From Modestobacter lapidis (GTDB taxonomy: Bacteria; Actinomycetota; Actinomycetes; Mycobacteriales; Geodermatophilaceae): a stretch of 64,000 nucleotides of DNA. Below, piece after piece: positions 42,725 to 52,499 of this stretch. The notes below the pieces were generated by a model. It ran no database searches, had not been told where the DNA came from, and saw only the letters and a program-made list of their open reading frames with translations. Where the stretch lies: contig JABAKE010000002.1 in NCBI GenBank assembly GCA_019779905.1, positions 399,084 to 463,083 on the forward strand. Reading direction: 5' to 3'. The position numbers were made by a program, and so were the translations under genes. The first letter of the stretch is position 1. Each line of letters begins with the position of its first letter.

Positions 42725-43623
42725 CGCTCCCCCGCCCGGTACTCGACGTCATCGCCGGTCAGCGCGTAATAGGCAGCCTCCAGCGAGATGGTCAGCCGGG
42801 TCAGCTCGTGCACCGGCAGCCCGGTGGCGAAGGCGACGTCGCCGATCCGGTCGGCGACCAGGCCGCGGACGGTCAGGGCGCCGTCCGGCTCCAGCTGTAC
42901 CTGCCCGCCGGCCCGCTGCAGCGCCGGGGCGAGCAGCCGGGGCCGCGGGGTGCGCACCCGAACGGCGGCACCGGAACCGAGCAGCTCGGCCATCGGCACG
43001 TCGGCCAGCAGCCGGCCTCGGCCGAGCACCACCAGGTGGTCGGCGGTGTCCTGCATCTCGCTCATCAGGTGACTGGAGACCAGGACGGTGCGCCCCTCGG
43101 CGGCCAGCTCCCGCAGCAGGTGCCGCACCCAGCGGATCCCGTCGGGGTCCAGGCCGTTGACCGGCTCGTCGAACAGCAGCACGTCGGGGTCGCCGAGCAG
43201 CGCGACGGCGATGCCCAGCCGCTGCGCCATGCCCAGGGAGAAGCCGCGCACCCGCTCGTGGGCGACGGCACCCAGCCCGACGAGGTCCACCACCTCCGCC
43301 ACCCGGTCGCGGGACAGCGCATTGCTCTGCGCGAGCGCGCGGAGGTGGTCGTGCGCGGTGCGCCCGGGGTGCCGGGCTCGGGGGTCGATGAGCGCGCCGA
43401 CCCGGCGCATCGGCTGCGCCAGTTCGGCGTAGGGCACGCCGAGCACCGTCGCCGTCCCGGCGGTGGGGCGGGTGAGCCCGAGCACGCAGCGCATCGTCGT
43501 CGTCTTGCCCGAGCCGTTCGGCCCGAGGAAGCCGGTGACCCGGCCCGGCAGCACCTGCACGGTGAGGTCGTCCACCGCCGTGCGGGCGCGGTAGCGCTTC
43601 GTCAGCCCGTCGAGCTCGATCAC
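42721..43623 (-). CDS. ABC transporter ATP-binding protein (second exporter)
   Basis: This 300-residue ATPase is closely similar in layout to the one at 1005-1922: Walker A GPNGSGKTT, signature FSLGMAQRLG, Walker B VLLFDEPVNGLD, and SSHLMSEM. The C-terminal 80 residues are a variable regulatory extension. The ATG at 43623 begins directly with IELDGLTKRYRAR. The two exporters in this window are probably paralogues from an old duplication; the exported compound cannot be inferred. Confidence 0.87.
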   Translation of the reverse strand: MIELDGLTKRYRARTAVDDLTVQVLPGRVTGFLGPNGSGKTTTMRCVLGLTRPTAGTATVLGVPYAELAQPMRRVGALIDPRARHPGRTAHDHLRALAQSNALSRDRVAEVVDLVGLGAVAHERVRGFSLGMAQRLGIAVALLGDPDVLLFDEPVNGLDPDGIRWVRHLLRELAAEGRTVLVSSHLMSEMQDTADHLVVLGRGRLLADVPMAELLGSGAAVRVRTPRPRLLAPALQRAGGQVQLEPDGALTVRGLVADRIGDVAFATGLPVHELTRLTISLEAAYYALTGDDVEYRAGER

Positions 43624-43752
43624 CGCTGCACCTCCTTGCCGGTCCGGTCACCCAGCCCAGCAGACATCACCCCGTGCACTGACGCCGACACGCTGCGCTC
43701 GCTCCCCGCCGCGCCGCCGGCGGCGGGCCTGTACCGGGTGAACAGCCGGGCC

Positions 43753-43758
43753 TAGCGT
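43753..43758 (+). promoter_or_regulatory. -10 box TAGCGT for the M1 peptidase gene
   Basis: TAGCGT lies 37 nt before the ATG at 43796, which has its own ribosome-binding site, so this gene would have a short leader. Confidence 0.35.
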
Positions 43759-43795
43759 CCGGCCAGGTCCGCGGGCGGCGCATCCGGAGGTGGCC

Positions 43796-45238
43796 ATGTA
43801 CCGGCGACTGGCAACGGTGGGCCTGACCACCGCCGTGACCCTGGGGCTGCTCGCCGGTCCGGCGGCCGCGACGCACGACCCCACCCCGGGCGCGCCCGGC
43901 ATCGGCGATCCGTACTACCCGCTGGCCGGCAACGGGGGCTACGACGTCGGGTCCTACGATCTCGCCCTCACCTACGACCCCGCGACCGACCTGCTGCGGG
44001 CGACGGCGACCATCGAGGCGCGAGCCACCCAGTTCCTGTCCAGCTTCAACCTCGACCTCGAGGGGCTCGACGTCGAGTCGGTGACCGTGGACGACCGGGA
44101 CGCCGCCTGGGGCCGGGTGGGTGGCGAGCTGACCGTCACACCGCAGGGGCCGCTGCCCGCCGGCCGGCACTTCACCACCGCCGTCACCTACTCCGGGATC
44201 CCGCAGCAGCTCGCCAGCCCGCTGGGGTCCACCGGCTTCACCCACACCGACGACGGCGCGCTGGTGGCCGGCCAGCCCGACAGCGCCGCCAGCTGGTTCC
44301 CGTCCAACGACCATCCGCTCGACGCCGCCTCCTTCGACGTCCGGATCACCGTGCCGGAGGGTCTGGAGGCGGTGTCGAACGGCGTGCTGGAGGGCCGGCG
44401 GACGGCGGCCGGCTGGACCACCTGGCACTGGCGGGCCCCCGCGCCGATGGCCACCTACCTGGTGGTCCTGGCGATCGGCGAGTTCGACCTGCGGGCCTAC
44501 GAGGTGGCCGGGGTGCAGTACTGGGACGCCCTGGACCCCGACCTGTTCACCCCCCTCCCCGAGCTGCCCGACCTGCCCCCGCTGGGCGTCACGGCCGAGG
44601 CGTCGCTGGCCCGGCAACCGGAGGTCCTCGCCTTCCTGGCCGAGCTGTTCGGCCCCTACCCGTTCCGCGCAGCCGGCGGCATCGTCGACGATCCGGCCGA
44701 GCTGTCCTTCGCCCTGGAGACGCAGACCCGGCCGGTCTACGCGTCGGGCTTCTTCGCCGACCCGATCGGCGGCGACCTGGTGGTCGTGCACGAACTGGCG
44801 CACCAGTGGACCGGCAACCTCGTCCGGCTCGCGGCATGGGAGCACTTCTGGCTGAACGAGGGCTTCGCCACCTACGCCGAGTGGCTGTGGCTGGAGCGCG
44901 AGGGCCTGGTTCCCGTGCAGCAGCAGTTCGACACCCTGATGAGCGACCTGCTGCCCGCCGACGACCCCTTCTGGACGGTGCTCCCCGGCGACCCCGGCCC
45001 CGACGCGCTGTTCTCGGCGGCGGTCTACATCCGCGGGGCGCTGACCCTGCACGCCCTGCGCCAGGCGGTCGGGGACGATGACTTCTTCCGCACCCTGCGC
45101 ACCTGGACGTCCGCGCAGGCCGGCGAGGCGGTGACCACCGCGGACTTCGTCGCCCTGGCCGAGCAGGAGTCCGGCCGCGACCTCGACACCCTGTTCCGCG
45201 CCTGGCTGTACACGGCCGAAAAGCCCGCCGCGGGCTGA
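43796..45238 (+). CDS. Secreted M1-family metallopeptidase
   Basis: This 480-residue protein has a signal peptide ([21 protein letters not shown]) and an aminopeptidase N-like core: N-terminal beta domain, then the zinc site HELAHQW with the third ligand Glu in [11 protein letters not shown] and the second acidic residue nearby. It lacks the large C-terminal domain of classical PepN, as many secreted actinobacterial M1 enzymes do. ATG at 43796 has GGAGG five bases upstream. A role in extracellular protein use is likely. Confidence 0.87.
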   Translation: MYRRLATVGLTTAVTLGLLAGPAAATHDPTPGAPGIGDPYYPLAGNGGYDVGSYDLALTYDPATDLLRATATIEARATQFLSSFNLDLEGLDVESVTVDDRDAAWGRVGGELTVTPQGPLPAGRHFTTAVTYSGIPQQLASPLGSTGFTHTDDGALVAGQPDSAASWFPSNDHPLDAASFDVRITVPEGLEAVSNGVLEGRRTAAGWTTWHWRAPAPMATYLVVLAIGEFDLRAYEVAGVQYWDALDPDLFTPLPELPDLPPLGVTAEASLARQPEVLAFLAELFGPYPFRAAGGIVDDPAELSFALETQTRPVYASGFFADPIGGDLVVVHELAHQWTGNLVRLAAWEHFWLNEGFATYAEWLWLEREGLVPVQQQFDTLMSDLLPADDPFWTVLPGDPGPDALFSAAVYIRGALTLHALRQAVGDDDFFRTLRTWTSAQAGEAVTTADFVALAEQESGRDLDTLFRAWLYTAEKPAAG

Positions 45239-45266
45239 CGGCGGCGCGGGGGCGGATGGCCCTCAC

Positions 45267-45294
45267 GGTTTCGCGGGGTTCGGGATCCGGGTAG
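45267..45294 (+). promoter_or_regulatory. Sigma-F/B-type promoter for katE
   Basis: GGTTT (45267-45271), 17-bp spacer, GGGTAG (45289-45294). This fits the actinobacterial SigF/SigB consensus GGTTT-N15-17-GGGTAT with one change and lies 39 nt upstream of the catalase ATG. Confidence 0.55.
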
Positions 45295-45333
45295 CCCACG
45301 CCGTCCCGCACGTCCCGAGACCAGGGAGAACCC

Positions 45334-47445
45334 ATGCCCCCGCAGCGCCAGTCCGACCAGTCCGCCCCGAAGACGGTCAGCCCCACCGGCGTCGCCTACG
45401 AGGGCCCGAAGGAGGGCCGGGACCCCCGGGCCCAGGCCGGGGAGTTCCTCACCTCGACCCAGGGCGTGCGCATCCCCGACACCGACCACTCGCTCAAGGC
45501 CGGCCGTCGCGGACCGGTGCTGCTGGAGGACTTCCACCTCCGCGAGAAGATCATGCACTTCGACCACGAGCGGATCCCGGAGCGCGTGGTCCACGCCCGC
45601 GGCGCCGGGGCGCACGGCGTCTTCACCGCCTACGGCTCGGCGGCCTCGGTCACCCGGGCCGCGGTGCTGGCCGAGGAGGGCCTGGAGACCCCGGTGTTCG
45701 TCCGCTTCTCCACGGTGCTGGGCTCGCGCGGTTCGGCCGACACCGTGCGGGACACCCGCGGGTTCGCGACGAAGTTCTACACGAAGGAGGGCACCTGGGA
45801 CCTGGTCGGCAACAACATGCCGGTCTTCTTCATCCAGGACGCGATCAAGTTCCCGGACATCATCCACGCCGGCAAGCCGCACCCGGACCGGGAGATCCCG
45901 CAGGCGCAGTCGGCGCACGACACCTTCTGGGATTTCGTCACCCTGCACACCGAGGCCACCCACCACACGATCTGGAACATGAGCGACCGGGGCATCCCGC
46001 GCTCGTACCGGATGATGGAGGGCTTCGGCGTCCACACCTTCCGGCTGGTCGGGTCCGACGGGGGGACCTCGCTGGTCAAGTTCCACTGGAAGCCGGAACT
46101 GGGCGTGCACTCCCTGATCTGGGAGGAGGCGCAGATCGCGGCCGGGGTCGACCCCGACTTCCACCGCCGCGACCTCTACGACGCCATCGAGGCCGGCGCC
46201 TTCCCGGCGTGGGAGCTCGGCATCCAGGTCATGCCCGACACCGACGAGGAGACGTTCGAGGGCATCGACCTGCTCGACCCGACCAAGATCGTGCCCGAGG
46301 AGCTCTGCCCGGTGCAACCGATCGGGAAGCTGGTCCTCAACGGGAACCCGACGAACTTCTTCGCCGAGACCGAGCAGGTGGCCTTCCACACCGGCCACGT
46401 CGTCCCCGGCATCGAGTTCACCAACGACCCGCTGCTGCAGGGCCGCAACTTCTCCTACCTCGACACCCAGCTGACCCGGCTCGGCGGCCCCAACTTCGCC
46501 CAGATCCCGATCAACCGGCCGCACGCGCCGGTCAACGACAACAGCCGCGACGGGTTCCACCAGTCCGCGGTGCACGAGGGCCTGGCGCCGTACAAGCCCA
46601 ACAGCGTCGACGGCGACTCCCCCGACCTGGCCGATGCCGCGCACGGCGGCTACGTCAACGTGCCGCGGAAGGTCGAGGGCGAGGTGGTGCGAGGAGCCCC
46701 GGCGTCCTTCGACGACCACTTCTCGCACGCAGCCCTCTTCTACGCCAGCCTCTCCGACGTGGAGCAGCGGCACACCGCGGAGGCCTACACCTTCGAGCTC
46801 GGCAAGTGCTACGAGCAGGCGATCAAGGAGCGGGCACTCACCGTGCTCGCGAAGATCGACACCGGGCTGTGCGCCGCGGTCGCCGCCGGCCTCGGCCTGC
46901 CGGCCCCGACGGACACCCCGGCCGAGCACCTGGCGCCCTCCCCGGCGCTCCGGCAGATCAGGGACGAGCCGTTCCCGGTCGCGGGCCGCATCGTGGGGAT
47001 CGTGGCCGGCCCGGACGCCGACATCGCCGGCATCACCGCGCTGCGGACGGCGCTCGAGGCCGAGGGCGCGGTGACCAAGGTGATCGCACCCGCCGGCGGG
47101 GAGCTCGGGACGGGCACGGCGAAGGAGATCGTCGAGCGGACCTTCGTCACCGCCCGCTCGGTGGAGTTCGATGCCGTGGTCGTCGCCGACGGCGCGCCCA
47201 GGGACAAGGACCTCAAGGCCGTCGTCCTGCTGCAGGAGGCGTTCCGGCAGCTGAAGGCCTTCGGCACCTGGGGCGACGGCGCCGCGGTGCTCACCGCCGC
47301 CGGCATCGACACCTCCGGGCCGGGCGTGCTCAGCGCCGACAGCGGAGCAGCGCTGGCCGCGGAGCTCATCGCGGCGATGGGCAGGCACAAGGTGTGGGAG
47401 CGGGCCGACCAGGTCACCGCCTCGGCGGTGCCGCCGGTCAGCTGA
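45334..47445 (+). CDS. katE: Large-subunit catalase (HPII type)
   Basis: This 703-residue monofunctional heme catalase converts hydrogen peroxide to water and oxygen. Conserved pieces are the distal His region [34 protein letters not shown], the Asn in [10 protein letters not shown] and the heme Tyr in [20 protein letters not shown]-terminal 150-residue flavodoxin/DJ-1-like domain ([15 protein letters not shown] onward) marks the large-subunit clade. The upstream stress-type promoter suggests induction in stationary or osmotic stress. Confidence 0.93.
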   Translation: MPPQRQSDQSAPKTVSPTGVAYEGPKEGRDPRAQAGEFLTSTQGVRIPDTDHSLKAGRRGPVLLEDFHLREKIMHFDHERIPERVVHARGAGAHGVFTAYGSAASVTRAAVLAEEGLETPVFVRFSTVLGSRGSADTVRDTRGFATKFYTKEGTWDLVGNNMPVFFIQDAIKFPDIIHAGKPHPDREIPQAQSAHDTFWDFVTLHTEATHHTIWNMSDRGIPRSYRMMEGFGVHTFRLVGSDGGTSLVKFHWKPELGVHSLIWEEAQIAAGVDPDFHRRDLYDAIEAGAFPAWELGIQVMPDTDEETFEGIDLLDPTKIVPEELCPVQPIGKLVLNGNPTNFFAETEQVAFHTGHVVPGIEFTNDPLLQGRNFSYLDTQLTRLGGPNFAQIPINRPHAPVNDNSRDGFHQSAVHEGLAPYKPNSVDGDSPDLADAAHGGYVNVPRKVEGEVVRGAPASFDDHFSHAALFYASLSDVEQRHTAEAYTFELGKCYEQAIKERALTVLAKIDTGLCAAVAAGLGLPAPTDTPAEHLAPSPALRQIRDEPFPVAGRIVGIVAGPDADIAGITALRTALEAEGAVTKVIAPAGGELGTGTAKEIVERTFVTARSVEFDAVVVADGAPRDKDLKAVVLLQEAFRQLKAFGTWGDGAAVLTAAGIDTSGPGVLSADSGAALAAELIAAMGRHKVWERADQVTASAVPPVS

Positions 47446-47504
47446 AGAAGGACCCTCGTTCTCCCCACGCTTCGCACGCTCAGCGCGGGCCCCTGAACGA
47501 GGGC
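47446..47504 (+). repeat. Dispersed 3'-end hairpin element, copy 6
   Basis: Begins at the catalase stop. Perfect 9-bp arms CCCTCGTTC (47453-47461) and GAACGAGGG (47495-47503). The core is more diverged (CTTCGCACGCTCAGCG) than in other copies. Confidence 0.75.
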
Positions 47505-47508
47505 CGTC

Positions 47509-47552
47509 GCAGGACAGGCCCGGTACGCGGTCGCGTACCGGGCCTGTCCTGC
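47509..47552. terminator. 20-bp perfect stem, bidirectional terminator
   Basis: Arms 47509-47528 and 47533-47552 are perfectly complementary with a 4-nt loop. It lies between the convergent catalase and iron-binding lipoprotein genes and abuts the latter's stop. Confidence 0.8.
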
Positions 47553-47553
47553 G

Positions 47554-48594
47554 TTAGACGGTGGGCTGCTCGACCGCAGTGGCCGGGTCGCCGTCGGCGG
47601 CCTGGGCCAGCGGCGGCACCAGCTGCTCGAGCAGGTAGGGCAGGGACAGCGGGCTGCCGTAGCCGAGCGCGCCCATCACATCGCCGTCGTAACCGCCCAG
47701 GTAGACGGTCCGGTCCTGGCTCACCACGTCCAGCCCGGCGAACAACGGATCGGTCAGCCCTTCGTCCTCCGGGTAGCCACCCCCGATCAGCACGTCCTGA
47801 TCGAGCAGGTCCAGCCGCTCCGGGCTGACCTCGGTGCTCGTGTCGGCGACATCGAAGCCGAGGTCGGTGAAGAACTGGGTGCGCAGGTCGTCGGTGCCGA
47901 ACAGGTAGTGCGCCGAGCCGGCGACGCCGGCGAAGTCGACCACCAGCGCCTGACCGTCGAAATCGGGGTTCCGCTCCGCCGCGTCGGCGAACTGGCGCTC
48001 GACCTCGTCGACCAGCTCCTGAGCTTCGTCCTCCCTGCCCAGGGCCTCGCCGGTGAGCAGCGTCTGCTCCTGCCACGGAGTGGCCCCGTCGGTGTACTCG
48101 TCGGTCTGCGCCAGCGTGGGGGCGATGCCGGACAGCTGGTCGTAGGTCGCCTGGTCCATAAAGGAGTAGACGCCGATGATCAGGTCGGGCTGCAGCGCCG
48201 CGACGGCCTCGACGTCGATCTCCTGGCCGCCCACGGTCGGGAGCTCCGCCACCCCGGCCAGCTGCTCCTGGGCCCAGGGGCGGTTCTCGACGTCGTAGTC
48301 GCCGAGGTTCGCCCGGACGCCGACCGGGCTCACGCCCAGCGCCAGCACGAAATCCTGGTCGTTGAAGCCGACGGTGACCACGCGCTCGGGTTCGGCGGGG
48401 ATCTCCGTGGTGCCGAACTTGTTCGCGATCGTGACCGGCCAGGCCCCGTCCCCGCCTCCGGAGGTCGGTGCGTCGGGCTCGGCGCCGCCGCCGCACGCGA
48501 CGGCCCCGGTCAGGACGGCGGCGACCGCGGCGGCGCGGGTGGCGGTACGGATCGGGCGGCGGGGCACGGCGACTCCAGACGGGTGGACGATCAT
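47554..48594 (-). CDS. Iron-siderophore ABC transporter substrate-binding lipoprotein
   Basis: This 346-residue lipoprotein has a Tat/Sec-like signal ending in GAVACGGGAE, then a FecB/FepB-type type III periplasmic-binding fold: PERVVTVGFNDQDFVLALGVSPVGVR, AALQPDLIIG and the long backbone helix. It captures ferric siderophores. ATG at 48594 is chosen because the promoter box and iron box lie just upstream, at leaderless spacing; ATG at 48612 lies inside the iron box. The permease and ATPase genes are not adjacent. Confidence 0.88.
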   Translation of the reverse strand: MIVHPSGVAVPRRPIRTATRAAAVAAVLTGAVACGGGAEPDAPTSGGGDGAWPVTIANKFGTTEIPAEPERVVTVGFNDQDFVLALGVSPVGVRANLGDYDVENRPWAQEQLAGVAELPTVGGQEIDVEAVAALQPDLIIGVYSFMDQATYDQLSGIAPTLAQTDEYTDGATPWQEQTLLTGEALGREDEAQELVDEVERQFADAAERNPDFDGQALVVDFAGVAGSAHYLFGTDDLRTQFFTDLGFDVADTSTEVSPERLDLLDQDVLIGGGYPEDEGLTDPLFAGLDVVSQDRTVYLGGYDGDVMGALGYGSPLSLPYLLEQLVPPLAQAADGDPATAVEQPTV

Positions 48595-48599
48595 GGTGC

Positions 48600-48618
48600 T
48601 GAGGTTAGCCATGCCTAA
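48600..48618 (-). promoter_or_regulatory. DtxR/IdeR-type iron box overlapping the promoter
   Basis: On the minus strand the 19-mer TTAGGCATGGCTAACCTCA matches the IdeR/DtxR consensus at most positions (TTAGG...CTAACCT). It contains the -10-like TAACCT (48602-48607), 7 nt before the ATG, so iron-loaded repressor would block transcription. Confidence 0.75.
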
Positions 48619-48825
48619 GTCGAAGCGGTGCATGCGCCCGGCTGGCTCGTGCCGGAAGTGCCGCGGCAGCCACCCGTGACAACCGTCAGGGGTGCCCCGT
48701 GCAGCCGATCGCGCAGGTCGATGAGATCCGGCACCTGTGCCGCGCCCGTACGCCCGGCACCGTCGGGAGTGCGTCCGGCGAGACCGGCCCAGCAGGGGCT
48801 GCGCCGGGTGCACGAGGAGGCGAGC

Positions 48826-49782
48826 GTGATCCCCACCGACGTCCCGGCCCGACCGGCCGAGGCCCGCACCGGCACCGCACCGGCGGTGGAGGTCGTCGAC
48901 CTGCGCCGCCGGTACGGCTCCTTCGAGGCCGTGCGCGGAATCTCCTTCGCCGTCCACCCCGGTGAGGTCTTCGCCCTGCTCGGGGTCAACGGGGCCGGCA
49001 AGACGTCCGCGCTGGAGGTGCTCGAAGGTCTCGCCCCGGCCGACGGCGGCACCGTCCGGGTGCTCGGCGCCGACCCCCGCCGGGAACGGGCCGCCGTCCG
49101 GCCGCACCTCGGGGTGCTGCTGCAGGCCGGCGGGCTACCCGGCGACCTCACCGTCGCCGAGACGGCGCACACCTGGGCCCGCACCCTCACCGCGCCCCGG
49201 CCGGTCGGCGAGGCGCTGGCCCAGGTCGGGCTGACCGGCCGCGCCGACGTCCGGGTGGGCAGCCTGTCCGGCGGGGAGCGGCGCCGGCTCGACCTGACGC
49301 TGGCGCTGCTGGGCCGCCCCCGCGTGCTGGTGCTCGACGAGCCGACCACCGGGCTGGACCCGGAGAGCCGGCGGACCGTGTGGGCGCTCGTGCACGAGAT
49401 GGTCGAGGGCGGGACGGCGGTCGTGCTGACCACCCACCACCTCGAGGAGGCCGAGGAGCTGGCCGACTCGATCGCCGTGCTGCGCGCCGGTCAGGTGGTG
49501 CTCGCCGGCACACCCGCCGGGATCGCCGACACCCAGCCGGCCACCATCCGGTTCTCCCTGGCCCCCACCGCTCCCCCGCTGCCCGCCCTGCCCGGGGTGC
49601 AGGTGGTCTCCCCCGCGCCACAGGTGCTCCTGCAGACCCGCGCGCTGCAGCCGGCGCTGGCCGCGCTGCTCGGCTGGGCCACCGCCTCCGGCGTGACCCT
49701 CGCCGGCCTGCAGGCCCGCTCGGCCTCCCTGGAGCAGGCCTTCCTCGCCGTCGCCGACGGCGCCGTCCCCACCCCCCGCTGA
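48826..49782 (+). CDS. ABC-2 exporter ATP-binding protein
   Basis: 318-residue ATPase: VDLRRRYGSFEAVRGISF, Walker A GVNGAGKTS, signature LSGGERRRLDL, Walker B VLVLDEPTTGLD, and switch His in THHLEEAEELAD. It resembles DrrA/YadG-type exporters for antibiotics or lipids. The GTG at 48826 has GAGGAGG upstream; a longer in-frame extension upstream is not conserved. It heads a four-gene run with the permease, a histidine kinase and a response regulator, the classical layout of a self-regulated efflux system. Confidence 0.87.
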   Translation: MIPTDVPARPAEARTGTAPAVEVVDLRRRYGSFEAVRGISFAVHPGEVFALLGVNGAGKTSALEVLEGLAPADGGTVRVLGADPRRERAAVRPHLGVLLQAGGLPGDLTVAETAHTWARTLTAPRPVGEALAQVGLTGRADVRVGSLSGGERRRLDLTLALLGRPRVLVLDEPTTGLDPESRRTVWALVHEMVEGGTAVVLTTHHLEEAEELADSIAVLRAGQVVLAGTPAGIADTQPATIRFSLAPTAPPLPALPGVQVVSPAPQVLLQTRALQPALAALLGWATASGVTLAGLQARSASLEQAFLAVADGAVPTPR

Positions 49783-49808
49783 GCCCACCGGAGCCGGAGG
49801 AGCACCCG

Positions 49809-50633
49809 ATGTCCGCGCCGACCATCCCCATCCCGACGACCGGGCCCAGCCGGGCCCGCCGCACCCTCGCCCTCGCCGGCGCGGAGACCCGGCTCTTCCT
49901 GCGCAACCGCACCGCGGTGGTCAACTCCGTGGTGCTACCGCTGCTCCTGGTCGCGGCCGTCCCCACCCTCGGCATCGGCAGCGGGGCCGGGGACGCCGAC
50001 GACATCGGCGGCCGGCTGGTGGTCACCGCGGTCGGGGTGACGCTGGTCTACCTGACCTACTACAACCTCCTCACCACCTTCGTGGCCCGCCGCGAGGAGC
50101 TCGTGCTGCAGCGGATGCGCACCGGCGAGCTGACCGGCCCTGAGGTGGTGCTCGGCACCGCGGCGCCCACCCTGCTGATCAGCGTCGGCCAGGTCGCCGT
50201 CGTCGCCGTCGGCATGACGGTCCTCGGGCAGGCGCCGTCGCCGGTGGACGCCGTCCTGCCGCTGGTCGCACTGGCCGGCGGCGCCGCGCTGATGCTGCTG
50301 CTCGCCGCGGCCAGCACCGCCTTCACCCGGAGTGCGGAGAGCGCGCAGATCACCGCGCTGCCGCTGCTGGTGGCCTCCTCCGCCCTGTCCGGGCTGCTCT
50401 TCCCGCTCGCCGTGCTGCCCGGGCCGCTGGCCACCGCCGCCCGGCTCCTCCCGGTGTCCCCGGTGGTCGAGCTGGCCCGGCTCGGGTTGCTCGGCCGGAC
50501 GTGGGACGGCCGCGAGGTCGACCTGGCCGGCGTCTGGGCCGCCGCCCCGCTGCCGCTGGCGCTGCTCGCCGGCTGGCTGATCGTGGGCGGCTGGGCGGCC
50601 CGGCGGTGGTTCCGCTGGGCGCCGCGCCGGTGA
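49809..50633 (+). CDS. ABC-2 exporter permease
   Basis: This 274-residue protein has six transmembrane helices in the ABC2_membrane arrangement, including RRTLALAGAETRLFLRNRTAVVNSVVLP and TTFVARREELVLQRMRTGELTGPEVVLG, the cytoplasmic coupling region. The ATG follows the ATPase stop by 26 nt. Its stop overlaps a GTG that may start the kinase gene. The substrate is unknown. Confidence 0.87.
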   Translation: MSAPTIPIPTTGPSRARRTLALAGAETRLFLRNRTAVVNSVVLPLLLVAAVPTLGIGSGAGDADDIGGRLVVTAVGVTLVYLTYYNLLTTFVARREELVLQRMRTGELTGPEVVLGTAAPTLLISVGQVAVVAVGMTVLGQAPSPVDAVLPLVALAGGAALMLLLAAASTAFTRSAESAQITALPLLVASSALSGLLFPLAVLPGPLATAARLLPVSPVVELARLGLLGRTWDGREVDLAGVWAAAPLPLALLAGWLIVGGWAARRWFRWAPRR

Positions 50634-51880
50634 TCCCGGCGCCCGGCGCGACGGGGCCGGGCAGCATGGGTGCCGTGCCGACGATGACCCGCTGGTGGGG
50701 CAGCCGCTCCGACGCCCAGCGGATCGACCTGTACACGCGCTGGTCCTTCTACGGCAGCATCGTCGCGCTGCCCCCGTTGCTCCTCTTCGCGGTGGCCCCG
50801 GCCTGGTCCGATGCCGGCAACGGCGTCGCCCTGGTCCTGCTGGTCGGCTCGCTGGCCACCACGGCCGGCTGCCTGCTGCTGGCCCGCCAGGGGTTCACGG
50901 CCCGCGCGACGGGTGCCGGGCCGGCTCGGCGCGAGTCCACCGCGGCGCTCGTTCCCGCCGGCCTCACCGCCGTCGCCGGGGTGGCCGCGACGGCTCCCGG
51001 CGCCGGCGTCAGCCCCAGCGCGCCGTGGGTGGTGGGGCTGGTCGCCGCGGCCGTGCTGCTCGCCCTGTCGGTGACCTGGCCGATGGGCCGGCTGGCATGG
51101 GCCGCCGGTGGTGCGGGTCTCCTGGCCGCCGGGGCCGCCCTCATCGACGGCGACCACCCCGTTCCGGCCCTCGTCGTCGGCCTCTCCGTCGCGTTCGCCC
51201 TGACCGGGGTCGCCGCTGCCTTCCGGTTCACCGTGTGGATCCTGGACGTCGTGCTCCAGATGGAACGATCTCGCGGCATCCAGCTCCAGCTGGCCGTCGC
51301 GGAGGAACGGCTGCGCTTCGCCCGCGACCTGCACGACGTGATGGGCCGCGACCTGTCCACCATCGCGGTGAAGAGCCAGCTGGCCGGGGAGCTGGTGCGC
51401 CGGGGGCGCCCCGGCGCCGCGGAGGAGGTGGCCGACATCAGCCGGATCGCCGAGGCCTCGCTGCGCGAGGTGCGGGACGTGGTCCGGGGCTACCGGACCG
51501 CCGACCTGCCCGGCGAGCTGGCCGGCGCCCGCTCGGTGCTGCGCGCCGCGGGGGTCTCCTGCACGGTCGGCGGCGAGGACACGGCGACCGGGCTGCCGGT
51601 CGAGGTGCAGGCGGCGCTGGGCTGGGTGGTGCGCGAGGCGGTGACCAACGTACTGCGGCACAGCCGGGCGACGGCCTGCGACATCTCGCTGGGCGTCGAG
51701 GAGGACGGGGTGCGGCTGGTCGTGGACAACGACGGCGCCACGGACGGGCCGGTCGCCCGGGGCAACGGGCTCACCGGCCTGGGCGAGCGGCTGGCGGGGG
51801 CCGGCGGCCGGCTGACCGTCCGCGCGGAGCACGGCCGGTTCCGCCTGACCGCGACCGTTCCGCCGGCGGTGCCCTGGTGA
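50630..51880 (+). CDS. Sensor histidine kinase (DesK/LiaS-like)
   Basis: This 416-residue kinase has about five or six transmembrane helices, a HisKA_3 dimerisation segment with the phospho-His in FARDLHDVMGRDLSTIAVKSQL, and a short HATPase_c domain (REAVTNVLRHSRAT, VVDNDG, GNGLTGLGERLAG). GTG at 50630 overlaps the permease stop; alternatives are ATG 50666 and GTG 50675, the latter with a CAGCAT box 7 nt upstream. It should sense envelope stress or the exported compound. Confidence 0.87.
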   Translation: MIPAPGATGPGSMGAVPTMTRWWGSRSDAQRIDLYTRWSFYGSIVALPPLLLFAVAPAWSDAGNGVALVLLVGSLATTAGCLLLARQGFTARATGAGPARRESTAALVPAGLTAVAGVAATAPGAGVSPSAPWVVGLVAAAVLLALSVTWPMGRLAWAAGGAGLLAAGAALIDGDHPVPALVVGLSVAFALTGVAAAFRFTVWILDVVLQMERSRGIQLQLAVAEERLRFARDLHDVMGRDLSTIAVKSQLAGELVRRGRPGAAEEVADISRIAEASLREVRDVVRGYRTADLPGELAGARSVLRAAGVSCTVGGEDTATGLPVEVQAALGWVVREAVTNVLRHSRATACDISLGVEEDGVRLVVDNDGATDGPVARGNGLTGLGERLAGAGGRLTVRAEHGRFRLTATVPPAVPW

Positions 51881-52482
51881 TCCGGGTGCTGCTCGCCGAC
51901 GACGAGAACCTCATCCGCTCCGCGCTGGCCGCGCTGCTGGCCCTGGAGGACGACGTGGCGGTGGTGGCCCAGGCCGCCACCGCGGCCGAGGCGCTGGCCA
52001 TGGCGCGGGCGCACACCCCCGACGTCGCCGTGCTGGACCTGCAGCTGCCCGATCGGGACGGCATCACGCTGGCCGGCGACCTGGCCACCGTCGTCCCCGG
52101 CTGCGGGCTGGTCATCGTCACCGGCCACGGCCGGCCCGGCCACCTCAAGCGGGCCCTGGAGGCCGGCGTGCGCGGGTTCCTGCCGAAGACGGTGAACGCC
52201 GCCGTGCTCACCGACGTGGTGCGCACCGTGCACGGCGGCGGCCGGTACGTCGACCCGGAGCTGGCCGCGGAGGCGATCAGCGCCGGCGACAGCCCGCTCA
52301 CGCCCCGGGAGGCCGACGTGCTGGAGCTGGCCGCCGGCGGCGCTCCGGTCGAGGAGATCGCCGCCCGGGCGCACCTGTCCCCCGGCACGGTGCGCAACCA
52401 CCTGTCCGCGGCGGCGGTGAAGCTGGGCGCCGCCAACCGGCACGTCGCGGTGGCCGAGGCCCGCCGGCACGGCTGGATCTGA
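51877..52482 (+). CDS. NarL/FixJ-family response regulator
   Basis: 201 residues: receiver domain with acidic pocket LLADDEN, phospho-acceptor Asp in VAVLDLQLPD, Lys in LPKTVNAAVL; LuxR-type HTH (LTPREADVLELAAGGAPVEEIAARAHLSPGTVRNHLSAAAVKLGA). Its GTG overlaps the kinase stop (GTGA). It probably activates the exporter genes upstream. Confidence 0.9.
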   Translation: MIRVLLADDENLIRSALAALLALEDDVAVVAQAATAAEALAMARAHTPDVAVLDLQLPDRDGITLAGDLATVVPGCGLVIVTGHGRPGHLKRALEAGVRGFLPKTVNAAVLTDVVRTVHGGGRYVDPELAAEAISAGDSPLTPREADVLELAAGGAPVEEIAARAHLSPGTVRNHLSAAAVKLGAANRHVAVAEARRHGWI

Positions 52483-52499
52483 CCCGGTGACCGGCTCGG

